Assembly (NCBI GenBank): GCA_937924775.1
Contig: CALDUT010000009.1
Span: 62,001-126,000 of the forward strand
Length of the DNA: 64,000 nucleotides
Direction: 5' to 3'
Source of the DNA: an uncultured Gemmata sp.
Lineage (GTDB): Bacteria; Planctomycetota; Planctomycetia; Gemmatales; Gemmataceae
Shown: in pieces, positions 17,112 through 26,514 of the stretch
How the letters are laid out: each line of letters begins with the position of its first letter
How positions within the stretch are numbered: position 1 is the first letter of the stretch
Position numbers and translations under genes: made by a program
Notes under the pieces: model-generated
Database searches by the model: none
What the model saw: only the letters and a program-made list of their open reading frames with translations
What the model was told of the DNA's origin: nothing

Positions 17112-18227
17112 TCAGGCGAGCAAGAACCGGTCGATGTCATCGGTCGTGTTGTACGCATGCGGGCTGACCCGCACGCGTTGCGCTCGCAGGTTGACCACCA
17201 CCCGAGCCGCGCGACACCGCTTGACCACATCTTCCGGCGCTCGCGTCGAGTGGAGGAGCGAAACGATCCCCGATTTCTCGTTGTCCAGGCGTGAGCTGAA
17301 GACAGTCCATCCGCGACTTCGAGCCTTCTCGCAAAGATAGTCGGTCAGCTCAAGGATGCGATCGCGGATGGCGGTTATGCCAACAGACAGCAGCAGTTCG
17401 AGGCTGGCCCCCAACGCGGTGATACCCGGCAGGTTCAACGCTCCGCCTTCGAAACGGCCAGCATGGGGTTTAAGCCGGAAGTCGATGGTGCTGAAATCCC
17501 ACGGGTTCACCACACTGAACGCGCCCACGCCAAACGGGTGCAAACGGTCGATCCATTCCCGGCGAATGTAGCCGATTCCGGCCCCTTCGGGGCCAAGCAA
17601 CCACTTGTGCCCATCGGCGGCCAGCCCGTCGATCGGGGTTTGTTTCACATCCAGCGGAAAAACACCCAGGGATTGAATGGCATCGACGAAGAAGAAAATC
17701 CCCCTGTGGCGGCAGATTTCCCCAAGGGCGTCGAGATCGTTGCGGAAGCCACTGGCGAATTCCACCGACGAGACGGAAAGTACCGCGGTGCGGCTGTCCA
17801 TCGCGTCGATGAGATCATCGATAGCGATGCGGTTACCACGGCTGGGTACGCGGCGAACTTCCACGCCCCGGGGCGCAAGGTTCAGCCACGGATATTGATT
17901 GGCCGGATATTCTTCGGCGGCCAAAACGACATTGTCGCCCGCTCGCCAGGGGAAGCCTTCGGCCACGATACTGATGCCGTGCGTGGTGTTGGGAACAAAA
18001 TAGACATCATCGGGTTCGGCCCCGATCAGTTGTGCGGCCAGCCCGCGAACGTGCGCGACCCGGCGTAACCATTCGCCGACAGCTGTCACACCGTTAGCCG
18101 CAAGGCTTTCAGCGTAATAGGTCAACGCGGCCACAGCCGGTGCCGGCAAAGGAGCGATCGCCGCGTGGTCGAGAAACGCCCACGACGCGGTGACCGGAAA
18201 CTGAGAGCGGAACGCGGACCAATCCAT
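17112..18227 (-). CDS. Class V aminotransferase (cysteine desulfurase-like PLP enzyme)
   Basis: A 371-residue PLP-dependent enzyme of fold type I. Recognisable segments are FLDHAAIAPLP near residue 20, FVPNTTHGISIVAEG, the PLP-stacking region FFFVDAIQSLGVFPLDV and the internal aldimine lysine in LAADGHKWLLGPEG. The usual cysteine-containing loop of IscS-type desulfurases is not visible, so an aminotransferase or lyase role is as likely as cysteine desulfuration; substrate unknown. I chose the ATG at 18225-18227. A TTG 12 codons upstream is possible. It lies directly upstream of coaD. Confidence 0.92.
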   Translation of the reverse strand: MDWSAFRSQFPVTASWAFLDHAAIAPLPAPAVAALTYYAESLAANGVTAVGEWLRRVAHVRGLAAQLIGAEPDDVYFVPNTTHGISIVAEGFPWRAGDNVVLAAEEYPANQYPWLNLAPRGVEVRRVPSRGNRIAIDDLIDAMDSRTAVLSVSSVEFASGFRNDLDALGEICRHRGIFFFVDAIQSLGVFPLDVKQTPIDGLAADGHKWLLGPEGAGIGYIRREWIDRLHPFGVGAFSVVNPWDFSTIDFRLKPHAGRFEGGALNLPGITALGASLELLLSVGITAIRDRILELTDYLCEKARSRGWTVFSSRLDNEKSGIVSLLHSTRAPEDVVKRCRAARVVVNLRAQRVRVSPHAYNTTDDIDRFLLA

Positions 18228-18323
18228 ACGGAGAGGGTTACCGTTGTGATCAGCTTCACCCAAACATTCAGCGCACCGACCATGGGCGGGGTTAGCCCGC
18301 GGACATCAGGCCGAGCTGGCGTT

Positions 18324-18947
18324 CTAAGCGCCGCGACCTTGCCCGGAAATGTCCCGGTTTTCCGTGAGGACTAAATCCATGAAGACATCGTGTTCTGCCA
18401 CCGGGATCCGTTCGAAAATCTGGCACTCGAACGCCAGCCCAACCAAGGGAGCGTCGCGGCGGACACTGGCCAGAAGGCGATCGTAGTAGCCTTTGCCCTG
18501 CCCCATCCGCCCGCCGCGGAGGTCGAAAGCCGTTCCTGGGACCATGACCAGATCGAGTTCAGGCGGTTGCACCCGTTTATGAGGCAGTTGCCGCAGTTCT
18601 GGGCGAGGTTCGAGAATCTTGTACGCCCCTTCCACCAATTCTGCCATACTTTCGAGATGGAACAGCTCCAAGTGGTTGGTTTCCACCACACACCAGGGGA
18701 CCACCACCCGTTTGCCGTGCTGTAAGGCTTCGGGGAGCGTGTGTCGGGTTCGCACTTCGCTGCCGGCGTCCACGTACCACATCACGGTTTGGGCGGCGGT
18801 ATAGGCCGGCAGGGCCATGAACTTCGCACATATCACCCGGCTGAGTTCGTCTTTATTCTTCTGAGCGATCCGATTCTTTCGCGCCAGGTCGCGAATGAAG
18901 GTTTTCATCGTCTGCGAATCGGTCATTTGGGTTTTTTCAGCATCCAT
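18324..18947 (-). CDS. 5-formyltetrahydrofolate cyclo-ligase family protein
   Basis: A 207-residue protein of the 5-FTHF cyclo-ligase (MTHFS) family, which returns 5-formyl-THF to the folate pool as 5,10-methenyl-THF using ATP. Family marks are the N-terminal basic helix (RDLARKNRIAQKNKDELS), VMWYVDAGSEVRT, LDLVMVPGTAFDLRGGRMG and the phosphate-binding GQGKGYYDRLLA segment. The start ATG at 18945-18947 has GGAGG seven bases upstream; a further GTG is possible. It is divergent from the SWIM-domain gene. Confidence 0.93.
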   Translation of the reverse strand: MDAEKTQMTDSQTMKTFIRDLARKNRIAQKNKDELSRVICAKFMALPAYTAAQTVMWYVDAGSEVRTRHTLPEALQHGKRVVVPWCVVETNHLELFHLESMAELVEGAYKILEPRPELRQLPHKRVQPPELDLVMVPGTAFDLRGGRMGQGKGYYDRLLASVRRDAPLVGLAFECQIFERIPVAEHDVFMDLVLTENRDISGQGRGA

Positions 18948-19063
18948 CGGCGAGCCTCCCACCCTCTGGGGTTGTCAGTTTACCAGGAATGGACACTGCC
19001 GACATTCTGCGCGGATCAATGTCAGAATAAAATTCTTGTGGAAATAGTGATAGGACGTTCCTC

Positions 19064-19486
19064 ATGGCTGCTCCATTGCGAAACCCAAGCCACCCCTGGG
19101 GAGTTGTGACCACGACACTGCCGGGGCCAAACCGCCAACGCCGTCCTACGCGGTACGAATACCGTGTCCGTTACCGGAACCCCGACCTGCACCGGCCCAG
19201 CTGCCTAATGATCTGGGATGTGCTGGGAGGTCGCGACAATTACCAAATCGCCGCGGAACGGACCATCGACAACCGGATTGCCTGGCATTGCACCTGCCCG
19301 GATGCGATCTTTCGCGGTTCTCGGCACCCGACCCACTTCTGCAAGCACGTTCACGGATTGTTCACCTTGCTCAACATCGATTCTGGTCCCTCCGCGGCAG
19401 CCCCGCACACCACCGCATCGCCGCAACACCCTCAGGCGGGGAAAGTGCCATCGCCGCCTGCGGATGCACCACCGGCCATTGCGTAG
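19064..19486 (+). CDS. Small SWIM zinc-finger-like protein
   Basis: A 140-residue protein whose middle carries a SWIM-type zinc motif: HCTCPD followed by FCKHVHG, giving CxC-x(n)-CxH at about residues 76-99. The N-terminal part is a basic, Arg/Tyr-rich strand segment (RRPTRYEYRVRYRNPDL) and the C-terminus is a Pro/Ala-rich tail. SWIM domains bind DNA or proteins, but usually as part of larger ATPases or transposases; here the finger stands almost alone. The start ATG at 19064 has AGGA upstream. It precedes argJ by 71 bases on the same strand. Role unknown. Confidence 0.75.
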   Translation: MAAPLRNPSHPWGVVTTTLPGPNRQRRPTRYEYRVRYRNPDLHRPSCLMIWDVLGGRDNYQIAAERTIDNRIAWHCTCPDAIFRGSRHPTHFCKHVHGLFTLLNIDSGPSAAAPHTTASPQHPQAGKVPSPPADAPPAIA

Positions 19487-19557
19487 TCCCCAAGAAGCTC
19501 AACAATTCTTGGGAGGGATGGCTTTCTGTTGGTTCCGTGGCTGGATACGATGGGAGC

Positions 19558-20736
19558 ATGAACGAGTGGCATTTAGCGTCCGGCTACCGGTTTGCCGGCA
19601 TTGTCAGTGGGTTGCGTTCAGAACCAGATCGGCGGGATCTGGCGGTGATGATCAGCGAAGCGCCGGCGGCCGCCGCGGGTGTGTTCACGCAAAACCGCGT
19701 TTGTGCTGCCCCGGTGCACGTGAGCCGCGCGCGGTTGCCCCGGGCCGATGCCCGAGCGATTGTCGTTTGTTCGGGCAACGCCAATGCGTGTACCGGTGAA
19801 CAAGGCCTCCGCGACGCCCACCGGATGACAGAACTCGTCGCTCACGAACTGAATTGCTCTCCCGAGCAAGTGCTGGTCGCTAGCACCGGAGTGATCGGCC
19901 GACCCTTGCCCATGCCGATCCTCGAAGCCGGTATACCACAAGCGATCCGCGCTGCGACCATTGGCCGCGACGCCTTTTCCGATGCCGCCCACGCCATTCT
20001 CACCACCGATACGGGAACCAAAGTCGCCACCCGTCGTTTCGGGGCCTTCACCCTTACCGGGTTTGCCAAAGGCGCGGCCATGATCGGCCCGAATCTGGCC
20101 ACCATGCTGGGCTTTGTCCTGACCGATGCCGCGATCACGCCCCCAGACCTGCAACGCATTCTGAAAATCGCTGCAGAGCAAAGCTTCAACTGTATCTCTG
20201 TCGAAGGCCACACCAGCACCAATGACTCGGTCTTTCTGCTGGCCAACGGCCACGGTCCGCCGCTGAACGGCCCAGAATTGGAAGCATTCGCTCTGGAAGT
20301 GCGGCATGTTTGCGTGGAACTGGCCCGCAAGATCATTATCGACGCCGAAGGAGCCGAACACATTATCACGATTGAAGTGGACGGCTGCCGCACCGATGCC
20401 GACGCCCGGCAGATTGCCAAAACCATCGCCGAAAGTGCCTTGGTCAAAACGGCCGTGTTTGGCAACGACCCGAATTGGGGCCGCGTCGTTTCTGCTGCCG
20501 GCTACTCGGGTGTCGTCTTCGACGAGAAAGACTTGTCGTTATGGATGGGCGATATGCCGCTTTACCGCGCAGGAACGCCCTTACCGTTTGATACCGCCGC
20601 GGCTTCTTCTTACTTGAAGCACAACCGCGAAGTTCACTTCAAACTGCGTTTCACTCTAGGTAACGGCCGCTGCACGTTCTACACCAGCGACCTAACCTAT
20701 GACTATGTCAAACTGAACGCCGAATATACCACATAA
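19558..20736 (+). CDS. argJ: Bifunctional ornithine acetyltransferase / N-acetylglutamate synthase
   Basis: A 392-residue ArgJ, which moves the acetyl group from N-acetylornithine to glutamate in the cyclic arginine pathway. The autoproteolytic site is present as ATMLGF, with T182 the new N-terminus and nucleophile of the beta chain; STGVIGRPLPM and NDPNWGRVVSAAGYSG are other family blocks. The protein ends in the expected Y-V-K-LNAEYTT. The ATG at 19558 has GGGAG four bases upstream; the frame is open further left but without homology. No other arg genes are in the window. Confidence 0.97.
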   Translation: MNEWHLASGYRFAGIVSGLRSEPDRRDLAVMISEAPAAAAGVFTQNRVCAAPVHVSRARLPRADARAIVVCSGNANACTGEQGLRDAHRMTELVAHELNCSPEQVLVASTGVIGRPLPMPILEAGIPQAIRAATIGRDAFSDAAHAILTTDTGTKVATRRFGAFTLTGFAKGAAMIGPNLATMLGFVLTDAAITPPDLQRILKIAAEQSFNCISVEGHTSTNDSVFLLANGHGPPLNGPELEAFALEVRHVCVELARKIIIDAEGAEHIITIEVDGCRTDADARQIAKTIAESALVKTAVFGNDPNWGRVVSAAGYSGVVFDEKDLSLWMGDMPLYRAGTPLPFDTAAASSYLKHNREVHFKLRFTLGNGRCTFYTSDLTYDYVKLNAEYTT

Positions 20737-20791
20737 CGGCATGCCGGGAACCTCCTTCGGGATCCCCTAGCCGTAGCGGAGCGACCGACGC

Positions 20792-21760
20792 ATGACCGGC
20801 AGCTCTCTTTTGATCGAATTGTGCCAGTTGTCGCGTTCGTTCGGGTCGTTCACCGCGTTACACGACATCAACTTAGCCCTCCCGCCGGGGCGCATCGGGC
20901 TATTGGGCCCCAACGGTGCGGGGAAATCCACCCTGCTGAAAATTCTCATGGGCTTGCTGCCGCCTTCGCACGGCCGCGGGCGAGTGCTAAACGAAGAGCT
21001 CGGCAGCGACCGGGACAGCGAAGGGAATTGGCGGCTGCGGCGACTGATCGGCTTTATGCCCGAAGCCGATGCCTTGGTGCCCGGGTTGACCGGGGTCGAG
21101 TATGTCGCCCTGGCCGGTGAGTTATACGGTATGCCCCGCCGCGATGCCACCCGGCGGGCTCACGAAGTGTTGTCGTATCTCGAATTGGAAGAAGCCCGTT
21201 ACCGGCGGCTGGAAGAATATTCCACCGGCATGAAACAACGGGCCAAACTCGCTCAGGCGCTGGTCCACGATCCCCCTGTGCTGCTGCTCGATGAACCCAC
21301 CAGCGGTCTCGACCCTGCGGGCCGCGATGCCATGCTACGACTGATCAAATCGCTGGCGGTGGATCACGAGAAATCGGTTCTACTTTCCACGCACTTATTG
21401 GCCGACGTGGAAGCTGTGTGTGAACGGGTTGTCATTCTGGCAGGGGGTCGCATCCGCGGGCAAGGGACCGTGGCCGAGCTCTGCTCACGACGGCTCGACC
21501 GGTACCGCCTTCGCGTTCAGGGCGATTCACTCGCCGCCTACCGCGACCAATTGAGCCAAGCCGGGGTCACGATTCTCAACGATGCGGGTGATGGAGAATG
21601 GCGCGTCGCGGTGCCACCGGGTTGGACCAATCTGACCTTCTTCCAATTGGCAGCAGCGTGTCATGTCGTGATTCGCCTGCTGGTCCACGACGATGAAACG
21701 CTGGAAGAACTGTTCCTCCGCACGGTGGGCTCCGCGGCCAGCATCCGCGAGCCGGGCTGA
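20792..21760 (+). CDS. ABC transporter ATP-binding protein (ABC-2 exporter type)
   Basis: A 322-residue ATPase. Walker A is GPNGAGKSTLLK near residue 39, the Q-loop region is FMPEAD, the signature is YSTGMKQRAKLAQ, Walker B is VLLLDEPTSGLDPAG and the H-loop is LLSTHLL. About 90 residues after the NBD resemble the C-terminal domain of CcmA/NatA-like export ATPases. No permease gene follows; the next gene is on the opposite strand. It must pair with a permease encoded elsewhere, or act in a non-transport role. Substrate unknown. Confidence 0.92.
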   Translation: MTGSSLLIELCQLSRSFGSFTALHDINLALPPGRIGLLGPNGAGKSTLLKILMGLLPPSHGRGRVLNEELGSDRDSEGNWRLRRLIGFMPEADALVPGLTGVEYVALAGELYGMPRRDATRRAHEVLSYLELEEARYRRLEEYSTGMKQRAKLAQALVHDPPVLLLDEPTSGLDPAGRDAMLRLIKSLAVDHEKSVLLSTHLLADVEAVCERVVILAGGRIRGQGTVAELCSRRLDRYRLRVQGDSLAAYRDQLSQAGVTILNDAGDGEWRVAVPPGWTNLTFFQLAAACHVVIRLLVHDDETLEELFLRTVGSAASIREPG

Positions 21761-21835
21761 CTTCGACCCCAGCTCAACCGACGAAGAAAAGCCACCCCTC
21801 GGGCCCTCACAGATCCAACGTGGCGGACTTCCCGT

Positions 21836-22522
21836 TCACCGGGCCGGGCTGACATCCGCGGTTTGGGCCGCTTGCCATTGTTCCACAGTACCAATGGGAA
21901 GCCAATAGTTGGCGGCCACAATATGAAACGGGCCGCGGGCGGCCAATTGGGCCACAGCATCGGTGATTTCGTATTCTCCTCGCGGCGACAGGGGCAGTGT
22001 CAGGTCGAAAACCGTGCGTGGAAAGACATACCCGCCGACGTTGGCCAACTGCGGTGGCGACAACCCTTTGGGTTTCTCGACAATCCGTTCCAGCGTGCCA
22101 TCAGGCCGGCGGAAGAGGATGCCGTAGTTTTCCGGAACATCAACCGGGTGAGCGAGAATCCCCATCGGCACTGCGGCTAATCGGGCCAGATCGGCCCGGC
22201 CGATGAGATCGTCGCCATTGAGAACCATCACTGTATCGCTCCGGATGGCTTGCCGGCAGCTCAGGAGAGCGTCGCCGGTACCACGGGGTTCGGTTTGCCG
22301 AACGGTGTGCCAGTTGCGCACATGCGTTTGCCGAGCGAGATAATCTTCCACCTGTTCCGCCAGATAATTGACAACAACAACCAGACGTTCCACCGGGGGC
22401 AGGGCGCCGATGATCCAATCGAGAATCGGCCGCCCTTGGACCAGAAGCAGCGGTTTGGGAGTGGATTCGGTGTAAGGGCGAAGGCGGGTTCCCTTCCCCG
22501 CGGCGAGAATGATGGCATCCAT
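21836..22522 (-). CDS. Sugar-phosphate nucleotidyltransferase
   Basis: A 228-residue NTP_transferase family enzyme. The N-terminus has the nucleotide-binding signature MDAIILAAGKGTRLRPYTES followed by KPLL; VLNGDDLI provides the metal-binding Asp and VEKPKG is the sugar-phosphate contact. It should join a sugar-1-phosphate to an NTP, giving an activated sugar for envelope glycans. Specificity (glucose/thymidylyl or mannose/guanylyl) cannot be fixed. The start ATG is at 22520-22522, with the family-typical position. It stands alone between an ABC ATPase and a secreted protein. Confidence 0.9.
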   Translation of the reverse strand: MDAIILAAGKGTRLRPYTESTPKPLLLVQGRPILDWIIGALPPVERLVVVVNYLAEQVEDYLARQTHVRNWHTVRQTEPRGTGDALLSCRQAIRSDTVMVLNGDDLIGRADLARLAAVPMGILAHPVDVPENYGILFRRPDGTLERIVEKPKGLSPPQLANVGGYVFPRTVFDLTLPLSPRGEYEITDAVAQLAARGPFHIVAANYWLPIGTVEQWQAAQTADVSPAR

Positions 22523-22673
22523 GGCGGCTATCCTGTCTGTCAGGTTGTGGGCCAACCGCGGCTTCATTCTATGCCGGGGGTAAAGACAAGTGCGAGAGTG
22601 CGGCACCGGTTCTCGTGACCACACCCTCGCGAGGCAACGTCGTCAGGCGAGGCTGTTGAGTTTATGGGCTCTC

Positions 22674-22706
22674 CTGGGGATTTCTTGTGTGACATGAAAT
22701 CCCCAG
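22674..22706 (-). terminator. Terminator-like hairpin after the secreted thioredoxin-fold gene
   Basis: CTGGGGATTTC (22674-22684) is perfectly complementary to GAAATCCCCAG (22696-22706), with an 11-base loop, starting five bases past the stop codon of the minus-strand gene at 22711. The stem is strong but no U-run follows on the minus strand. Confidence 0.55.
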
Positions 22707-22710
22707 AGAT

Positions 22711-23301
22711 TTAGCGGACGTAAAGCGGCGTGGGGCAGCGGCCATTGGCGCAACCGCCGTAGACCGGTGTCGCGGGATAGGAGGCCGGGATGATGCTAGC
22801 CCCGCCGCTGCAGCTTCCGCCAGAGCAGCCGCCGACGTAAACCGGAGCGTAGTAATAGGTTGTGGCCGGTGCCCCCACCGTGACGGTGGTGGCCGGCATG
22901 CCGGTGGCGGTGGCGTAGGTCAGGGTGTGTTTCGACAGATCGCTGGCGGTGACCGTGCCGGCTTGCCGTAAGGCTTGGTAAGAACCACCGCAGCTGCTGA
23001 TCACCAGCCCGCCGTTGGGCATCTGGAATTGGCTAGCCAATTCGCGACCGGCTTCGGTTTCCAGATTCACCGACACACAGACGCATTTCTCGGTCAGCAG
23101 CTTTTTCGCTTCAGCGGTCAGGTTCGCGTCGTTCATGAGAGTGGCGAACGCAGGGCCTTTGGCGATCAGCACCACCACCGGCTTGTTCTCGGTTACAGCC
23201 CGCTTCATGGCGTAGCTGTAATCGGTGTGGGCCTGGAACCCCGGGGCGGTGGGAACCAGCGAGCCGGCCAGGGCGATGACGGTCAGAAACGTCGTGGTCA
23301 T
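22711..23301 (-). CDS. Exported thioredoxin-fold-like protein with Cys/Gly-rich tail
   Basis: A 196-residue protein with a signal peptide (MTTTFLTVIALAGSLVPTAPG). Residues 25-110 read like a thioredoxin-family scaffold (YAMKRAVTENKPVVVLIAK, then CVCVSVNLETEAGRELASQF) but without a CxxC redox centre at the expected place, so a redox role is doubtful. The tail is rich in Gly, Cys, Tyr and Pro (GGCSGGSCSGG, GGCANGRCPTP), similar to short tails in other planctomycete exported proteins. The start ATG at 23299-23301 follows an AGGAGG site. A promoter and a terminator-like hairpin flank the gene, which is therefore probably monocistronic. Confidence 0.82.
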   Translation of the reverse strand: MTTTFLTVIALAGSLVPTAPGFQAHTDYSYAMKRAVTENKPVVVLIAKGPAFATLMNDANLTAEAKKLLTEKCVCVSVNLETEAGRELASQFQMPNGGLVISSCGGSYQALRQAGTVTASDLSKHTLTYATATGMPATTVTVGAPATTYYYAPVYVGGCSGGSCSGGASIIPASYPATPVYGGCANGRCPTPLYVR

Positions 23302-23913
23302 CCTCGATGTACCTCCTGGTTTAACCACTGAGAACTTCCCGCGACATACATGCCCGGGAAGGAGCCATTTATAGACGAAACTGTACAGAAAGTGAACTGT
23401 TAAAATCAGAAATTCTAGCCAATTCGTCACAATTGCTCATGGCTGTCATACTGGATTAGCCAAAACGCGCTTGAATAAATGGGCAGGATAGGACAGTTGC
23501 GAAAACGTGGTGGGAATCAACCGCTGGCTTCCCCGTCTCCGCAGGCGAATTCTCCTCTTTGGGCAGTTCGGATCCGCGTGAAAAAAGTTCTCTTGGGGCG
23601 CAAGAGCCGATTCCGGAGCGATTTATCGGTGGGAAGGTGCGATTGGGTCGGTTGGTTGAGGCGACCGCGAAATGACAACCGGAATTTCGCTACTTGAGGA
23701 TTGTTACATCCGATTTTCAAAGTTGTGCTGTTGTCGGAGCGAAAAGAATGGTATCTTGAAACCGAATCTCTTCTAGCGAGTGTGCCTTCCCGACGGTTTT
23801 AACGGGCCATGTTTCCCACCGGGTTTGCCGCGTTACCACCGCCGGTGGATGTGTGGCCATGACCATATGCGTTCGCGGAATTGATCCTGTCCAACCGGTG
23901 GTGTGAGGCGACC
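23302..23913. other. Divergent intergenic region
   Basis: About 610 bases between two divergently transcribed secreted-protein genes. It contains the promoter proposed for the left gene (23368-23396) and, near 23381, the short palindrome CTGTACAG. The right half is less distinctive, and I see no RNA gene or strong repeat. Confidence 0.5.
23368..23396 (-). promoter_or_regulatory. Predicted sigma-70-type promoter
   Basis: Read on the minus strand, TTCACT (23391-23396) and TATAAA (23368-23373) are separated by exactly 17 bases, matching -35 and -10 boxes at four and five of six positions. It lies about 65 bases upstream of the start codon at 23301. The CTGTACAG palindrome falls in the spacer and could be an operator. 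Confidence 0.55.
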
Positions 23914-26514
23914 ATGCGACGCTGGCCATGGCTTGACCGTTTCTTGGACAGCCCCCCTGATAGCTGGAAGCCGCGTTGTCTTCTTCGGGTGGAGGAATTG
24001 GAACCGCGCGAGGTTCTCTCTCTGTTCGTGATTCCCCCCTCACCGTCGATGCCGCTGGAGATTGATGAAAACCAATCGGTCGCATTGGCCTTTGAGGTAC
24101 TCGGCCCTGACATACCCGATGCCCCCTATACCCTCACCATCACCGGTAGCAATGGCTTGCTCCAAATCACTGAAACGTTAGCGGCCGCCAATAATGTTTC
24201 CGTCGATGGTAATAATTCCGGCACGGTCACTTTGGTCGGTCGAATCAGCGACCTGAACACGGTCCTGGTCGATGGTTTAACCTTCAACCCGACGCCGTTT
24301 TATAGTGGCGATGCCGCAGTTACACTCACCGCCGTCACCATCCCCCCCAACAATCCGTCGAATATCCTGTCGGCGAGCGAGGTTCAGGCGATCGCAGTGC
24401 AACCGGTGGTTTCTTCGGCCACCGTTGTGGTCGCGGCTTCGGATCAAGTTTTCGCCCCGGCGTCTGGCTTTATCTTTCCCCCGGGGTTTGTGACGATCTC
24501 CGGTTGGAACGATGCCGATGGCTCCGAAACCATCACTCTCGACATCGTAGTTACGCCGACATCAAGCAGGGCCAGTAGCGCATTCACCCTCTCCGCCGAC
24601 GGAACCACCCTTACACCGGTGGCCACCAACCGATGGCGTCTGACCGGCCGTAACCCGACGGCGTTTCAGGCCCTGCTGGATACGCTGGTCCTGACCCCGG
24701 CATCGTCGCAACCATTCTCCGGCACAGTTTTTGTGGATTTTGAAGGAACTCTGGTGGATCAAGCGGTGTTCGGCCCCACGGGGTCCCGCCCCGCCCCCCT
24801 CGCAGTGACGACCGAACCGCAGGATCTCAGTTCCGCCACGGCGATGATTCGCTTTTTCGTCGGCGGGTCAGTGACTGTCGCCTCCCTCAGCACGCAGGAA
24901 GGGACTGCGGCCGATTTGGGCAGTGGTCGGATCATGGCCACCAGCCCCGACAAGCAACCCGGGGATGTATACGTTCTGTCGCTGAGCGTTCCCAGTGGAC
25001 TTTTGCTTGTCCGTAGCTCGGCGGTGCCGGCGGGTTTGACGGTCGATCGCCAGGTCGCAGGCGATGGCAGTACCACTCTCCGCCTGATCGGTCCGATCGC
25101 CACAATCAACCAGTTTCTGGCCGTACCCAACAGTGTGACTTACACCGCTGCGGCATCCACCGCCAGCGGTTTGATCCCGCTGACGGTCGGCTTGGTGAAT
25201 CTACCCGGAGTCAGTTGGAGTTTCAGCCTGCTTTCAAATTTTCCCCCCTCGAACTGGCTCCCTCCGGGGGCACTCCCCGGGACCACGCTGACCAATGGCG
25301 GCGGTTCTTTGCTTCTGGACCCTGCCGCGGGAGGATTTTTCACGCTGAACATGCCGCCATCGGTTCCCAACTCGTTCGATACCCTGTCGCGGCGGGAGGC
25401 TCCGCTTCCGTTTAGCATTGTGGTTGCCATGCAGTTTACCCCCGTCGCAACGCCGGTGGGGCCCTCAGCGGCGGATGTGGTGACCACGCAAGATACACCA
25501 GTGGGTGTGGTCATCCATCTGGTCCCACCATCGACCGACCCTACAGAGACGGTGGAAATCCTGGTGAAGGGCGTGCCGGCCGGGGCTTCATTCAATCGGG
25601 GAACCCATCTGGGGGGCGGAAAATGGTCGTTCCAACCCACGGATTTGGAGGGTCTGATCTTCATTCCTCCGCCGGGAGTGACGGGGGAGTTCCCCCTGGT
25701 GGTCACAGTGATTGTCACGGATACCAATTTATCGTTGGAATTGACGGATATTTCCACGATTGCGACGACCTTCACCATCACGGTTCTGCCAGTACCACCG
25801 GCCAGTTCGCCACCGCTGTTTTTGCCTCCGGATTTGGGAACACCACTGAGCGGAGGGGGCGTGGTCAGTCGCGATAGCGACCTGCCCGGACTTTTCGGTG
25901 GTTTGGGCGCCGGTAGTTTTGCGGACTTACCTACCCCACAATCCGAGGTTTTTCTGGGTTATACCGGCAGTTCCGGGAATTCCTCATTGCCGTTCGGCCA
26001 ATGGCCGCGGGTGGAGCTATCGGTACCGTCGCCGGAAAGCTTCTTTGCGTCAGTGGAACCGGTGGTGCCGATTTATGCCACGAGCGAGAAACACCCCCTT
26101 CCCCCGGTGTTGCCGCTGGATCAAACACTCCCGATCGCCGGTTTCACCGATTCGGGGGGGGATAGCTTCGCCTTGGTGGATATGGTGTACCGCGACGCAA
26201 GCGTAGGAAGTCCTTTCTCCGTGGCACCCCCGCCCCACGAACCGGACCGGCCGCCGGCGGTAGGGACGGCGGAACCGGTGGCTTTCTCCCCAATGGCCAA
26301 CACCAGCTCTGACCCGCTCGCCGCCAGCATGGCCGCCGTTGCGGCTCCGGATGAAACGCCGCGCGCGTGGCTGATTGGAGTTGGGACTGCGATGATAGCG
26401 GGCTCGATCACCGCATGGGGGTGGCTCCGTGGCCGATCTGGTGGGATTGTGGGGCGAACACTCCGCCGCCTCGTCTCTGCACTGTTACACCCCAGCGTAA
26501 AGAGGACCTCATGA
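23914..26514 (+). CDS. Large surface/exported protein with planctomycete LEPREVLSL signature
   Basis: An 866-residue protein. The N-terminus carries the planctomycete-type segment LRVEELEPREVLSL at 24-37, found at the start of many very large exported proteins in this phylum. The body is rich in Thr, Val, Pro and Gly, with repeated beta-sandwich-like units (for example NSGTVTLVGRISDLNTVLVDG and a similar block near 400) that look like cadherin/Ig-type repeats, though I cannot assign a domain firmly. A membrane helix near 835-852 (WLIGVGTAMIAGSITAWGW) and an Arg-rich end form a C-terminal anchor. Its last codons overlap the start of the kinase gene (ATGA), so the two are translationally coupled. 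Confidence 0.88.
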   Translation: MRRWPWLDRFLDSPPDSWKPRCLLRVEELEPREVLSLFVIPPSPSMPLEIDENQSVALAFEVLGPDIPDAPYTLTITGSNGLLQITETLAAANNVSVDGNNSGTVTLVGRISDLNTVLVDGLTFNPTPFYSGDAAVTLTAVTIPPNNPSNILSASEVQAIAVQPVVSSATVVVAASDQVFAPASGFIFPPGFVTISGWNDADGSETITLDIVVTPTSSRASSAFTLSADGTTLTPVATNRWRLTGRNPTAFQALLDTLVLTPASSQPFSGTVFVDFEGTLVDQAVFGPTGSRPAPLAVTTEPQDLSSATAMIRFFVGGSVTVASLSTQEGTAADLGSGRIMATSPDKQPGDVYVLSLSVPSGLLLVRSSAVPAGLTVDRQVAGDGSTTLRLIGPIATINQFLAVPNSVTYTAAASTASGLIPLTVGLVNLPGVSWSFSLLSNFPPSNWLPPGALPGTTLTNGGGSLLLDPAAGGFFTLNMPPSVPNSFDTLSRREAPLPFSIVVAMQFTPVATPVGPSAADVVTTQDTPVGVVIHLVPPSTDPTETVEILVKGVPAGASFNRGTHLGGGKWSFQPTDLEGLIFIPPPGVTGEFPLVVTVIVTDTNLSLELTDISTIATTFTITVLPVPPASSPPLFLPPDLGTPLSGGGVVSRDSDLPGLFGGLGAGSFADLPTPQSEVFLGYTGSSGNSSLPFGQWPRVELSVPSPESFFASVEPVVPIYATSEKHPLPPVLPLDQTLPIAGFTDSGGDSFALVDMVYRDASVGSPFSVAPPPHEPDRPPAVGTAEPVAFSPMANTSSDPLAASMAAVAAPDETPRAWLIGVGTAMIAGSITAWGWLRGRSGGIVGRTLRRLVSALLHPSVKRTS

